Shown here piece by piece: positions 15,676-25,080 of a stretch of DNA of 64,000 bases (position 1 is the first letter of the stretch; each line of letters opens with the position of its first letter). The notes under the pieces are model-generated. The model was not told where the DNA came from, ran no database searches, and saw only the letters and a program-made list of their open reading frames with translations. A program made the translations under genes and the position numbers. Origin of the DNA: Idiomarina aminovorans (GTDB taxonomy: Bacteria; Pseudomonadota; Gammaproteobacteria; Enterobacterales; Alteromonadaceae); assembly GCF_023155095.1 (NCBI RefSeq), contig NZ_JAKNDA010000001.1, forward strand, positions 1 to 64,000, given 5' to 3'.

Positions 15676-16369
15676 ACAACAGGTTATTGACTGCTGCCAG
15701 CGCGGCGATGCAACCAGTCCTTTCGCCATATACGCTAATAACAGAATGGTCGCTTTGCGTAATGCGTTGGAAAGCAATTTTCCCACGTTAATGGCACTAA
15801 CGGGTAAAGAAGCTTTACGCCCGTTATTGCGCGAGTACTGTCAGCGCTTTCCCCCTGAGTCGCCTTATTTAGTCAATTATGGCGTTCAACTGGCTGATGT
15901 GTTTCGTGAACAAAACTGCTTTTTTGAAGCCGATATTGCAGCACTTGATTATGCCTGGCTATCGAGCTTAATGGCTAAAGATATACCCTCAGTGCAGGCG
16001 CATGAAATTACATCAGAAAAGGTATTAGCAGAACTTCAACTGCATCCGTCTGTACAAGTTGTTGCGTGCCGATATTCACACTTACAATCGTGGTTATCAT
16101 ACAGTGGTAAAGGTGATGCCGAAATGCTGTCTGACAGAGCAAAAGGCTCACAGGCAGACGTATTGTTTTATCGAAACGAAAGGCAACAGGTTAATTTAAT
16201 GCTGTTATCTGAACCGGAGTCTCTTTTTGTTGAGTGCCTGGTTCAGGGCTTACCCGTCGAAGGGTCTTCTGAACGAGTCAGTTCTGATTATCCACCGTTT
16301 TCACTGAGTGACTGGTTTGGTCGTCTGTTAATGATTGGAGGACTTTGTCGTGAACAACTTGATAGGTAG
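15662..16369 (+). CDS. bufC: DUF2063 bufferin partner protein (BufC-like)
   Basis: A 235-residue protein of the DUF2063 family. The N-terminal domain has the characteristic PFAIYANNRMVALRNALESN followed by FPTLMALTGKEALRPLLREY and AALDYAWL. Its role in MNIO systems is to bind the precursor and present it to the DUF692 enzyme. It overlaps the end of bufB by 14 bp. The ATG at 15662 follows CAGGAG at the proper distance and is preferred over the GTG three bases earlier. Identification rests on both motifs and position. Confidence 0.88.
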   Translation: MLSLEQQVIDCCQRGDATSPFAIYANNRMVALRNALESNFPTLMALTGKEALRPLLREYCQRFPPESPYLVNYGVQLADVFREQNCFFEADIAALDYAWLSSLMAKDIPSVQAHEITSEKVLAELQLHPSVQVVACRYSHLQSWLSYSGKGDAEMLSDRAKGSQADVLFYRNERQQVNLMLLSEPESLFVECLVQGLPVEGSSERVSSDYPPFSLSDWFGRLLMIGGLCREQLDR

Positions 16370-16895
16370 GGTTATTTGGCTTAACCGGTGGCTGCGCGAT
16401 TTTATTTTGCTGGGGGCAAGGTTATTGCTGGCTCATGCTTTTATAAAATCGGGATTGTCAAAGTGGAATACATGGTTTGACTTTAATGAGTCTAAATTAA
16501 CCTTGTTTAAGTATGAGTTTTTTTGTCCTGACCCTCCAAGAGAGGGCGCTTTGCAGCTATGTGATAGCGAAACCTTAAGTTATGCACAAAATAGCTTCGG
16601 GCTTTGGATTGCCGAGTCGATGGCTTATATTGCCGCAATTACAGAAGTTGCGTTGCCGTTGCTGCTTATTATCGGCTTGTTAAGTCGACCTGCCGCTGCA
16701 GGATTGTTCGGTATGACATTATTTATCCAGTTGGCGGTTTACCCGGACTTAAATCATTTTATTAACCCTGCTGCCTGGTGGATGCTTGCCGCTCTAATTT
16801 TAGTCAGTTTTGGACCCGGCCGGTTAAGCCTTGATTATTTGATTAAAAAGAGTTTAATTAAGAAACGTTTTATAAAACAGAAGGGCACAGTATGA
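16350..16895 (+). CDS. DoxX-like membrane protein of the bufferin operon (GigD-like)
   Basis: A 181-residue membrane protein with about four helices ([79 protein letters not shown]). DoxX-like proteins commonly accompany bufferin genes and are thought to be associated with quinone redox. The GTG at 16350 is chosen because GGAGGA lies seven bases upstream; the gene overlaps the bufC end by 20 bp. A large loop (about 45-75) with two cysteines (FFCPDPP and LQLCDSE) is likely periplasmic. It overlaps the chemoreceptor start by four bases (ATGA). Confidence 0.82.
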   Translation: MNNLIGRVIWLNRWLRDFILLGARLLLAHAFIKSGLSKWNTWFDFNESKLTLFKYEFFCPDPPREGALQLCDSETLSYAQNSFGLWIAESMAYIAAITEVALPLLLIIGLLSRPAAAGLFGMTLFIQLAVYPDLNHFINPAAWWMLAALILVSFGPGRLSLDYLIKKSLIKKRFIKQKGTV

Positions 16896-18496
16896 AACTT
16901 GTCCACAAAATGGTTTTAGCATTTGCGGCTATAGCAATTGTATTTGTGGTATTTATTGGTCTGATGACCTTTACCCTCAACGTCAACCAGCAGAGTATCG
17001 CTCAAATTGAACATTACAACTCGCAACTGGCGCACGCAGGAACCGCTCAGCGGTCTCTGTTGGCTATGGAGAACGGGCAGCGCGGTTTTGTTATTACCGG
17101 GTATGAGGACTTTATGGCACCTTATGAAAGCTCTCTGGAGCAGTTTAATCAGTCGTTGTCTACCCTTCGGCAGAGCGAGAAAAATGACAAGGAAAACGTA
17201 CTTTTACAAGATGTTCGCGATATTTTTGATGGTTGGCACGAGATAGCCCTTATTCCAACATTAGATATGGCTAAAAGTGGCAAGCTGGCTGAGGCAAGGC
17301 GCTACATTGGGCAAGCTCGGGGCGAAATGCTGTTAGAGGATTTACGTTCTTTATTTAACGAATACAGAAACCTTAAAAGAAGTGCTATTGAACAACAGCA
17401 GCAGAAAGCCGAATTTTTTGATCAGCTCAGTGTTTGGGTTATGTTTGGCGGCGCCGCAGTGTTGCTCATTGTTATTGTTGTGGCTGCACTATCGGTGCGT
17501 CAGCAGTTAGTTACGCGTTTACAGCAAACTGTCGATGCGGCGAGAGCAATTGGGCAGGGAAATTTATTAGTTGAAATTGAAACCGATAAAAAGGATGAAG
17601 TTAACGAGTTGATGTCAGCCCTTGATGTAATGCGGCAACAATTGCAGAACATTTTAGGGGCGGTTAAACAGGCTGGTAACGAAATCCATCAAGTTGGTGA
17701 TGACCTTGTCAATACTTCCGGCAGCTTGAGCCAAACGGTGAGAAAGGAAAGTGACGCTAGTGATGAAGTACTGCGAGCAATACAGTCGTTGAACGAGCAC
17801 ATTGAGCATGTTGCTGCTCAGTCGTCTCAGGCCGGTGAAGTTGCCTTGTCTTCCGGAGAAAATATGCACAAAAGTGCAGCGACAGTTGAGAGTGCTGTTA
17901 ATAGTATGGAAGCTATTGCAACCTCAGTGAAAGAGTCTTCCGGTGATATTCATAGTTTAGGTGAGCAGTCGAAACAAATTACTGAAATTGTGGATACAAT
18001 AAAAGTTATTGCAGATCAAACGAATTTATTGGCGTTAAACGCAGCCATTGAAGCCGCACGAGCCGGTGAGCATGGCCGTGGTTTTGCGGTGGTAGCGGAT
18101 GAAGTCAGAGCACTTGCGACTCGAACCAGCACGTCAACGGGCGAAATTGAGTCCATGGTGCAAAAAATTCAGGACGTTGCTCAACGGTCAGTCGACCAAA
18201 TGAACGAAGGTGTGGAGCGGGTGAATAAAGGTGTAAAAGAGGGGGAAGAAGCTAAACAGGCCATTCGTACTATTCAGTCTAACTTCGATGAGGTGGTTGC
18301 TTTGGTACAGGATATTTCGGCAGCACTTGACGAGCAAAAACAAACCAGTCAGGGGTTATCCAGCAGCACGGAACAGTTTCAAACCAGTGTTAATGAGACC
18401 GGTCAGGCGAGTCAGAGTACCAGTGCGGCTGCTGAGCAGTTAGATAGCCTGTCAGCGCAATTACAACAATCTTTAAAACAATTTAAATTGAAATAA
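16892..18496 (+). CDS. CHASE3-type methyl-accepting chemotaxis protein
   Basis: A 534-residue chemoreceptor. TM1 is about residues 8-28. A periplasmic four-helix CHASE3-type domain (about 35-175; [20 protein letters not shown] is typical) is followed by TM2 about 180-200 and a HAMP domain (about 200-255). The long signalling coiled coil has the hairpin tip [20 protein letters not shown] with [15 protein letters not shown]. No C-terminal CheR-docking pentapeptide is seen. The start shares ATGA with the stop of the DoxX-like bufferin gene, so it is translated as part of that operon. The ligand is unknown; the operon suggests a metal- or redox-linked cue. Confidence 0.93.
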   Translation: MKLVHKMVLAFAAIAIVFVVFIGLMTFTLNVNQQSIAQIEHYNSQLAHAGTAQRSLLAMENGQRGFVITGYEDFMAPYESSLEQFNQSLSTLRQSEKNDKENVLLQDVRDIFDGWHEIALIPTLDMAKSGKLAEARRYIGQARGEMLLEDLRSLFNEYRNLKRSAIEQQQQKAEFFDQLSVWVMFGGAAVLLIVIVVAALSVRQQLVTRLQQTVDAARAIGQGNLLVEIETDKKDEVNELMSALDVMRQQLQNILGAVKQAGNEIHQVGDDLVNTSGSLSQTVRKESDASDEVLRAIQSLNEHIEHVAAQSSQAGEVALSSGENMHKSAATVESAVNSMEAIATSVKESSGDIHSLGEQSKQITEIVDTIKVIADQTNLLALNAAIEAARAGEHGRGFAVVADEVRALATRTSTSTGEIESMVQKIQDVAQRSVDQMNEGVERVNKGVKEGEEAKQAIRTIQSNFDEVVALVQDISAALDEQKQTSQGLSSSTEQFQTSVNETGQASQSTSAAAEQLDSLSAQLQQSLKQFKLK

Positions 18497-18511
18497 ACTG
18501 TGTTTGTAAAT

Positions 18512-19420
18512 TTAGCGATAACTGCTGGCCGATACACCCTCGTAGCGTTTAAAAAATCGACTAAATGCTGTAGCTGACTGATAGCCGAGTTGTTCAGCGA
18601 TTAACTCAAGCGGTAACTGAGTGTTTTTTAATAGCATTCGGGCTCGTTGCAGACGCAATTGGTCAACGAGCTTTTTGGGTGCCATTCCCGTTTGCCTGTG
18701 GCAACGGTCGGCGAAAGCGCTGGTTGATAAAAACGCCTGTTTTGCCATGGTTTCAACGCACCAGTCACCACCCGGCTCGTCTATAATAGCAAGCACTACG
18801 CCTCTTAGCTGACGATCCTGAAGTGCTGCTAATGGACCTTTCAACTCGGTGTGAGATGAAATCACAGCTCTGAGCAATTGTATCGCTAAAACATCGCTTA
18901 AGCGTTGAACCACGGTATTGCTACCAGCCTCACCTTTCCTGGTTTCTTCACGAATCATGGTTATTAATGACTGCATGGACTGAGCTTGATTTTGGTGATT
19001 TAAAATAACCCATGGCGGGAGTAACCGAAATACCGTATCGGTGGTTGCGGAGGGGCTGTTAATGTCGTAGCAAACAATACCATTTTGCTCATGTTCAGGC
19101 TGACAGAAATTCGCTATTTTGTCTTCGCTAATTGGGGTTGGAATTGGGCGCCGGCTAACAAAATGAGAAACACCTTGGTTTACAAAAATAACGTCGCCGC
19201 CATGCAATTGAGTAACAGCGCTTTGGTCAGCTGGAAAGCCAAACCAGCAGTCACCTTCGGTAACTAAGTGCAAGGCGGCTTTTTCGGGCTCATCGGCCAT
19301 GAGTGTCCAGTCACCACATAAACCTGACTGGAAGTGAAACTCAGTTCCCTGGGCTACCTGGTTAAGCAAAGCATCAACGCTGTCTGTTATTTTAGTGGTG
19401 TTTTTCGGTGTTTCTGTCAT
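18512..19420 (-). CDS. AraC-family transcriptional regulator with cupin_6-type domain
   Basis: A protein of about 302 residues. The N-terminal cupin-like sensor domain has GDVIFVNQGVSHFV and DTVFRLLPPWVIL. The C-terminal AraC DNA-binding domain has two helix-turn-helix units, WCVETMAKQAFLSTSAFADR and LELIAEQLGYQSATAFSRFF. It is convergent with the chemoreceptor (15 bp between stops) and divergent from the small gene and TonB receptor, the likely regulated targets. The start is uncertain: the ATG at 19420 or a longer version from 19468. The ligand is unknown. Confidence 0.88.
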   Translation of the reverse strand: MTETPKNTTKITDSVDALLNQVAQGTEFHFQSGLCGDWTLMADEPEKAALHLVTEGDCWFGFPADQSAVTQLHGGDVIFVNQGVSHFVSRRPIPTPISEDKIANFCQPEHEQNGIVCYDINSPSATTDTVFRLLPPWVILNHQNQAQSMQSLITMIREETRKGEAGSNTVVQRLSDVLAIQLLRAVISSHTELKGPLAALQDRQLRGVVLAIIDEPGGDWCVETMAKQAFLSTSAFADRCHRQTGMAPKKLVDQLRLQRARMLLKNTQLPLELIAEQLGYQSATAFSRFFKRYEGVSASSYR

Positions 19421-19496
19421 GTCATTTATTTTGTCTAAATGCCAACATAGAGCCAGTAAATCATTCACCCTGAACTTAGTAAAGAGGAGCTTTCAA

Positions 19497-19943
19497 TTGG
19501 CGATTCGTTCAGTCGTATTAGCCAGGCCGCATCCTGATATTGTTGGCGACATGGCTCCTTTTTTAAAAGAGTTAGGAGTGACTGTAGAGCAAGTGACCTG
19601 TTTGTCTCATGTTCAACAAAAAATCACCAGCACTACCGACGCCGTGGTCGTCTCTTTGGCCGTAACATCTGCCGTTAAAGCGTCGGTTGATCGGGTTTTA
19701 GGTGAGGTGATGCGCGCGAATCCAAAGGTTAGGCTTATTTTCTCCAGTGAATTACCTTTGCGAAAAAAATATAAAAACTTGAATTATGTGTTGGGTCGTT
19801 ATTTTAGAGAAGTACCGGATATAATGAGTGTTGAAGACCCAATAACGCTTAATTCAGAAACTATCTGTCTGTATATTTGTGGTAACGATTTAAAAAATAC
19901 AAAGACTCGAGAAGTACTCAGCCAGATAATTAAGACTTGGTAA
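19497..19943 (+). CDS. Hypothetical protein, TTG start
   Basis: A 148-residue protein not assigned to a family. It is predicted soluble, with an N-terminal alpha/beta-like pattern (IRSVVLARPHPDIVGDMAPF, then ELGVTVEQVTCL, then TDAVVVSLAV). The TTG at 19497 is chosen because AAAGAGGAGC lies just upstream; earlier in-frame ATGs would overlap the divergent araC-type gene. It has no signal peptide or membrane segment. It sits 61 bp before a TonB receptor on the same strand and divergent from the AraC regulator, so a shared operon and regulator are plausible. Confidence 0.6.
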   Translation: MAIRSVVLARPHPDIVGDMAPFLKELGVTVEQVTCLSHVQQKITSTTDAVVVSLAVTSAVKASVDRVLGEVMRANPKVRLIFSSELPLRKKYKNLNYVLGRYFREVPDIMSVEDPITLNSETICLYICGNDLKNTKTREVLSQIIKTW

Positions 19944-20004
19944 AACCAAAATGCAACTAAGTTACGTTTATAGTCGACTTAATAAAAACTTTAGGATGTT
20001 ATAA

Positions 20005-22314
20005 GTGAAAAAACTGACAGTTTTAGCGTTTGTACCCGCCTTAGCTCTGGCTCAGGAAAAACCCATGGAAATTATAGAGGTGATGGGCCGTGACGACGGC
20101 AGCGTTGTGTTGCCGTCTGAACAGGGAACCGAAGGGGTATTTGGTTTAGCGGAAAGCCTGCAGGATATTCCGCGTGCTGCCACGGCTATCAGCGCCTTCT
20201 TAATGGAAGAGGCTGCGATCAATGACTTACACGACATTGCTCGTTTTGCTCCCAACAGTTTTGCGGCCGCCGGTTTTGGTAACCCGTCGTTACCGACATT
20301 GCGCGGGCAGCTGGGTGAGTTGTACGAAGCCGGTATGCGCCGTCAAGCGGGGAATAATGGGCTCGGTATTCCCATGTCGTTTAATGCCATTGAGGGCATA
20401 GCGGTAGTTAAAGGTGCCCCACCGGTAATGCTGGGAACTTCTCAGCGTGTCGGCGGTTTTGTGAACTTACAACCTAAAACCGCGCGGCTAAATGAGTCAG
20501 ACTCAACCTTGAAAGCGCAGCTTGGCAAGTGGAATAAGTATCGGTTGCAGCTTGACCACAATTGGGTATTAAAAGATAACGAGCAAGGTTTGAGGATCAG
20601 CGCAGAATATGTCGATGAAGACAGCTTTTACGATTTTGACGAACATCGCAGTGATGACATTTTGCTGGCTTACAAGTTTTCTCCGAATGAAGACACTCAA
20701 TTTGATGTGTCGCTGGAATATTATGACGTAGAGTGGACCGATAACGCCGGTATCAACCGTCCCACTCAGAATTTAATCGATAATAACGTCTACATTACCG
20801 GGCAGGGCGTTCAGTCAAATGGCTCTCGTGTTCCGGGAGCAGGAGCCATTGTAAGCCCAATCGGTGAAGTGGAAATTGATCGCAGCACCACACTGACCGA
20901 CCCGCTGGACACCAATACTGCAGAAACAACGTTGTTGCATGCCAAACTTCAGCATTGGTTAAGTGACGATATGGTCTTAGTTAACCGCACTTATTATCAA
21001 TATTTAACGCGTGAGGGCATTAACCAGAACAGCTTTGTCGAAATTATTGATGATGCGCATACGTTTGAAAACCGCACTGAACTTCATATCAATAAAAAGA
21101 CAGTGGTCGGTGTTAACGTGCGGGTAAATGATGTGCTCGGCTACAGTCAATTCTCTACCGAGGCCGATAACCCCATTGATTTGACGGGCCCGCTCAGTAA
21201 TCGCCGCATTCCTTTAACCAATGAACAGAAGGCGGGTTTAATTGAGCTGCGTCCGGGGTTATTTGTGTCACCGGGTGGACAATATGATGTAAACGGCGAT
21301 GGCAGCGGCGATTTTATTACCTCAGATACCACGGATTCAAAAAGTTACCAGTGGGGTGTTTTCGCCCAACATGAGCTGGATATTACGGATAAATGGCGCA
21401 TTACCGGTGGTATAAGAGCCGACTATTACGACGTTGACGCGAAAGATCCGATTCCTCCGCAAGGTGTTGAAGCGGCCAGCGATACCCACAACGACTGGCT
21501 AACTGCGGTGAGCTTATCAACTCAGTATAACTGGACACCAGAACTGACCTTTTATGCAACGGCCTATGAAAGTGATTCAACCTCAAACTCTATGGCCGGT
21601 GGCACCGTATTAAATGGTGCGGGGGAAATCGATTCGCAAAACTTTGCCACAGAAAATTCATTGTATGAATTGGGTGTCAAATATGCCCCTGACAGCGCAC
21701 GCTGGTATGCCGATGCCGCAGTTTTTGATCAAGAGCGAAGCTTGCGTAATCGCGACGGCTCTAACAGTGGCATTCGCACCGAAGGTTTTGAAACGCAATG
21801 GCACTACGCTCACGAAAACGGTTATTGGTTAACCTTAGCGGCCAGTTATATTGATGCCTACTTTGACAATTCAGCAGCATTCCAGGGGACCGGTCAAGTA
21901 GCGGATATCTTCGACGATTCACGGCCGGATATTATAGAAGGAACTGGTGTGGGCTCGCCCAGCTTTACAGCATTTGCAGCATCGCAACAGCGGCTGCAGG
22001 GAATTCCTCAAGTACAGGCATCAGCTGTGGCGGGCTGGAATATTACAGAAAAATGGTCCGTAGGCGCTGATTTAAGCTATACCAAGCACTACCCGTTGGA
22101 TTATCTGCAAACCGTTTTTATACGGGATCAGCATACCTTAAACCTGAACGCGCGCTACCGCTTTAATGAGCAACTCAGTGCCCGGGTAGATGTGTTTAAC
22201 GCCACCGATCAGGACAACTGGTCACCGGTATTCGAGGGTGGTTATTTTGGCGCTACGCTGGCGTTTCCGTCGCAGCCACGGCATGCTCGTTTGAGTGTTA
22301 ATTACACGTTCTAA
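20005..22314 (+). CDS. TonB-dependent outer-membrane receptor
   Basis: A 769-residue receptor starting with GTG. It has a short signal peptide (LTVLAFVPALALAQ), an IIEVMGRDD TonB-box-like segment, and a plug domain (LQDIPRAATAISAFLMEEAA; FAPNSFAAAGFGNPSLPTLRG; GAPPVMLGTSQRVGGFVNLQ). A beta-barrel ends in HARLSVNYTF with terminal Phe. The plug layout resembles siderophore-type receptors (FhuA/FecA class) although residues differ at the usual GxxxxG sites. The ligand is not known. Proximity to an AraC-type cupin regulator, typical for metal-uptake control, supports a role in metal-complex uptake; this is inference. Confidence 0.9.
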   Translation: MKKLTVLAFVPALALAQEKPMEIIEVMGRDDGSVVLPSEQGTEGVFGLAESLQDIPRAATAISAFLMEEAAINDLHDIARFAPNSFAAAGFGNPSLPTLRGQLGELYEAGMRRQAGNNGLGIPMSFNAIEGIAVVKGAPPVMLGTSQRVGGFVNLQPKTARLNESDSTLKAQLGKWNKYRLQLDHNWVLKDNEQGLRISAEYVDEDSFYDFDEHRSDDILLAYKFSPNEDTQFDVSLEYYDVEWTDNAGINRPTQNLIDNNVYITGQGVQSNGSRVPGAGAIVSPIGEVEIDRSTTLTDPLDTNTAETTLLHAKLQHWLSDDMVLVNRTYYQYLTREGINQNSFVEIIDDAHTFENRTELHINKKTVVGVNVRVNDVLGYSQFSTEADNPIDLTGPLSNRRIPLTNEQKAGLIELRPGLFVSPGGQYDVNGDGSGDFITSDTTDSKSYQWGVFAQHELDITDKWRITGGIRADYYDVDAKDPIPPQGVEAASDTHNDWLTAVSLSTQYNWTPELTFYATAYESDSTSNSMAGGTVLNGAGEIDSQNFATENSLYELGVKYAPDSARWYADAAVFDQERSLRNRDGSNSGIRTEGFETQWHYAHENGYWLTLAASYIDAYFDNSAAFQGTGQVADIFDDSRPDIIEGTGVGSPSFTAFAASQQRLQGIPQVQASAVAGWNITEKWSVGADLSYTKHYPLDYLQTVFIRDQHTLNLNARYRFNEQLSARVDVFNATDQDNWSPVFEGGYFGATLAFPSQPRHARLSVNYTF

Positions 22315-22345
22315 AGCTGGCGTAATAAATTAAATGATCTATAAT

Positions 22346-22376
22346 AAGACCTGTTAATAGTCTTTTAGGAGGTCTT
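22346..22376. promoter_or_regulatory. Candidate antitoxin operator
   Basis: An inverted repeat aagacct (22346-22352) / aggtctt (22370-22376) lies directly before the antitoxin ATG and includes the AGGAGG-like ribosome-binding region. A TATAAT-like element precedes it at about 22340-22345. Antitoxins of this type bind palindromes to autorepress; the binding here is inferred. Confidence 0.45.
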
Positions 22377-22631
22377 ATGAAAACGGTTAGACCCATTTAT
22401 GCACGTAACTCAACCAGTATTAGTGAGTTAAAGAAAAACCCGATGGCCGTTGTTGAAGAGTCTCACGGCGAGCCTGTGGCAGTTTTGAATCGAAACCAAC
22501 CGGCGTTTTACTGTATTCCGGCAGCAACCTACGAGGCACTAATGGAAGAGCTGGAAGACAGGGAATTGCTGGAGTTAGTTAAAAAACGCCAACACGAAGA
22601 CGAAGTTGAGGTGAATATCGATGACTTATAA
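22377..22631 (+). CDS. RelB/StbD (Phd/YefM-like) antitoxin
   Basis: An 84-residue antitoxin. The N-terminal DNA-binding fold of the Phd/YefM type is marked by STSISELKKNPMAVVEESHG then EPVAVLNRNQPAFYCIPAAT. The acidic C-terminal tail (LELVKKRQHEDEVEVNIDDL) would wrap the toxin. The last bases overlap the toxin start (ATG at 22621), the standard coupled arrangement. It neutralises the downstream RelE-like toxin and probably represses its own promoter. Confidence 0.9.
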   Translation: MKTVRPIYARNSTSISELKKNPMAVVEESHGEPVAVLNRNQPAFYCIPAATYEALMEELEDRELLELVKKRQHEDEVEVNIDDL

Positions 22632-22908
22632 GCTGACGTTTAAACGTTCAGCTCATAAGGAATGGAAGAAGTTGAACAAGGATGTTCAGGCGCAATTTAA
22701 AGCCAGACTAAAACAAAGTATCGAATTACCTCATGTCCTGTCGTCCCGTTTAAAGGGAATGGATAACTGTTACAAAGTGAAATTGCGAAAACTGGGTTAT
22801 AGATTGATGTATCAAGTACGAGACTCTGAGCTTGTGATTACCGTTGTAGCGGTAGGTAAACGCGATAAAAACAGAGTGTATATTAACGCTCAAAAGCGAT
22901 TGGATTAA
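22621..22908 (+). CDS. RelE/StbE-family toxin
   Basis: A 95-residue basic protein of the RelE superfamily: ribosome-dependent mRNA endonucleases blocked by a RelB-like partner. Typical pieces are KEWKKLNKDVQAQFKARL, the core LSSRLKGMDNCYKVKLRKLG and GYRLMYQVRDSELVITVVAV, followed by basic VGKRDKNRVY. It overlaps the antitoxin by 11 bp. No disabling mutation is seen. Confidence 0.9.
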   Translation: MTYKLTFKRSAHKEWKKLNKDVQAQFKARLKQSIELPHVLSSRLKGMDNCYKVKLRKLGYRLMYQVRDSELVITVVAVGKRDKNRVYINAQKRLD

Positions 22909-22913
22909 TTTTT

Positions 22914-25079
22914 ATGTCATTTAAAAAGTTGTTGTTACTACTGGTTATTATTGCGCTTTTTGTCAGTGCTTTTGCGTTTGATGTAACGCAATATCTGTCA
23001 CTGGATGTGTTAAAGGAGAAACAGCAGCAGCTGAATCAGCTTTTTGTGGACTATCCTTTCACAGTATTCGCTGTCTATTTTGTGATTTATGTGGTGACAA
23101 CGGCTTTATCGCTGCCCGGAGCTGCCATTCTAACGCTGGGCTCCGGCGCTATTTTTGGTCTCGGATGGGGGCTTTTATTAGCCAGCTTCGCCAGCTCACT
23201 TGGCGCATTCCTGGCCTTTTTAAGCGCCCGCTTTATTCTGCATGACTGGGTGCAGGAAAAGTTCGGGGACCGTTTAGCCGCTATCAACAGAGGAATGGAG
23301 CGCGACGGAGCATTCTACCTGCTGAGCCTGCGCTTAGTGCCGCTGTTTCCGTTTTTTGTTATTAACCTGGTAATGGGGCTCACCAAAATAAAAACATGGA
23401 CGTTTTATTGGGTCAGCCAAATTGGCATGTTGCTGGGTACCGCGGTTTACGTTAACGCGGGGACTCAATTAGTTCAGATATCCGGTCTGGGAGATGTTGT
23501 GTCTGCTGACCTAATAGGTGCCTTTGTTCTGTTGGGTATTTTCCCTCTTATTGCGAAAGCGATATTGGCTTTTCTTAAACGCCGTAAAGCGTTCAAGGGT
23601 TATAAAAAGCCGAAGTCTTTTGATAATAATTTAGTGGTGATTGGCGCTGGTTCAGCCGGGTTGGTTAGTGCTTACATAGCGTCAGCGGTAAAAGCCAAAG
23701 TGACGCTTATTGAAAAACATAAAATGGGTGGCGACTGCCTGAATACCGGCTGTGTGCCTTCTAAAGCTTTATTGCATGTTGCTGAACTGGCTCATAATGC
23801 GCGTAATGCCGGAAGAGTTGGCATTAATGTTGGAGAAGTTTCGGTTGACTTCAAACAAGTCATGCAGCAAGTGAAATCGGTTATAACAGAGATTGAGCCG
23901 CACGACTCTGTTGAACGCTACACCAAGTTGGGTGTGGATGTGGAGCAGGGCGAAGCCCGCATTATTTCTCCCTGGGAAGTTGAAGTAACCAACAACGTTG
24001 AAGGTAAGCAGGAAACTAAACGCATTACCACCCGCAGCATTATTATTGCCACCGGCGCTAAACCGCTGGTACCGAAGTTTGAAGGTCTGGATAAGGTGGA
24101 TTATCTAACCTCTGACTCACTGTGGGAGCTGCAAAACTTACCGAAACGTCTGCTTGTTCTTGGCGGCGGGCCAATCGGTTGCGAATTGTCTCAGGCGTTT
24201 CAGCGTTTAGGTTCACAAGTGACTCAGGTGGAAATGGCTGACCGCTTAATGGGACCGGAAGACGAGGATACCGCTAACCTGCTGACCCAGCGCCTGGCCA
24301 GCGAAGGCATTGATATTAAGCTGAACCACAAAGCGGTGCGTTTCGAGCAACATAATGGCGAGTCAGTTCTGATTGCAGAGCACGCTGTTGACGGCAAGAG
24401 CCAGGAGGTTGAGCTGCCGTTTGATAAAGTGCTGATTGCGCTGGGACGGCAGGCTAATATTTCAGGCTTTGGGCTGGAGGAGCTCGGTGTACAGACTGGC
24501 AAAACCGTCAGCACCAACGAAATGTTGCAAACCAACTTTCCCAATATCTATGCCTGTGGCGATGTTGCGGGGCCTTATCAATTTACGCACGCAGCGGCGC
24601 ATCAGGCCTGGTATGCGTCGGTTAACGCGTTATTTGATCCAATAAAAACGTTCAGAGTGGACTACTCTGTGATGCCGTGGGTGACTTATACCTCGCCGCA
24701 AGTCGCAAATGTTGGTTTAACTGAGCAACAGGCGAAAAAAGAAAATAGAGAATATGAAATTACCGAGTACGATATAGGAGAGCTGGATCGTGCGATAACA
24801 GATGACAATGCCTACGGTCGGGTGAAAGTGCTGACCAAACCGGGCAAAGACGAGCTGCTGGGTGTGAGTATTGTTGGGCCGCAAGCTGGTGAGCTGCTGG
24901 CGGAGTATGTACTGGCCATGAAACATGGTATTGGTCTGAATAAAATACTGGGCACCATACACAGTTACCCGACGCTGGCAGAAGCGAATAAATACGTGGC
25001 CGGTGAATGGAAGCGGGCAAATGCTCCTGAGAAGTTGCTAACATGGGTAGAGAAGTTTCACCGCTGGCGCCGAAGTTAA
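22914..25079 (+). CDS. TVP38/TMEM64 membrane domain fused to FAD pyridine-nucleotide-disulfide oxidoreductase
   Basis: A 721-residue fusion. Residues about 1-225 form a TVP38/SNARE-associated (DedA-like) membrane domain, with LSLPGAAILTLGSGAIFGL and SLRLVPLFPFFVINLVMGL. Residues about 240-721 are a dihydrolipoamide dehydrogenase / mercuric-reductase-like flavoprotein: FAD motif IGAGSAGLVSAYIAS, redox-active Cys275 and Cys280 in GGDCLNTGCVPSKAL, NAD motif VLGGGPIGCELSQAF, FAD motif IYACGDVAGPY, and HSYPTLAEANK near the C-terminus (His-Glu base). It would be a membrane-bound NAD(P)H-dependent disulfide reductase whose substrate is unknown. It is followed 1 bp later by ynjB-like. Confidence 0.92.
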   Translation: MSFKKLLLLLVIIALFVSAFAFDVTQYLSLDVLKEKQQQLNQLFVDYPFTVFAVYFVIYVVTTALSLPGAAILTLGSGAIFGLGWGLLLASFASSLGAFLAFLSARFILHDWVQEKFGDRLAAINRGMERDGAFYLLSLRLVPLFPFFVINLVMGLTKIKTWTFYWVSQIGMLLGTAVYVNAGTQLVQISGLGDVVSADLIGAFVLLGIFPLIAKAILAFLKRRKAFKGYKKPKSFDNNLVVIGAGSAGLVSAYIASAVKAKVTLIEKHKMGGDCLNTGCVPSKALLHVAELAHNARNAGRVGINVGEVSVDFKQVMQQVKSVITEIEPHDSVERYTKLGVDVEQGEARIISPWEVEVTNNVEGKQETKRITTRSIIIATGAKPLVPKFEGLDKVDYLTSDSLWELQNLPKRLLVLGGGPIGCELSQAFQRLGSQVTQVEMADRLMGPEDEDTANLLTQRLASEGIDIKLNHKAVRFEQHNGESVLIAEHAVDGKSQEVELPFDKVLIALGRQANISGFGLEELGVQTGKTVSTNEMLQTNFPNIYACGDVAGPYQFTHAAAHQAWYASVNALFDPIKTFRVDYSVMPWVTYTSPQVANVGLTEQQAKKENREYEITEYDIGELDRAITDDNAYGRVKVLTKPGKDELLGVSIVGPQAGELLAEYVLAMKHGIGLNKILGTIHSYPTLAEANKYVAGEWKRANAPEKLLTWVEKFHRWRRS

Positions 25080-25080
25080 T

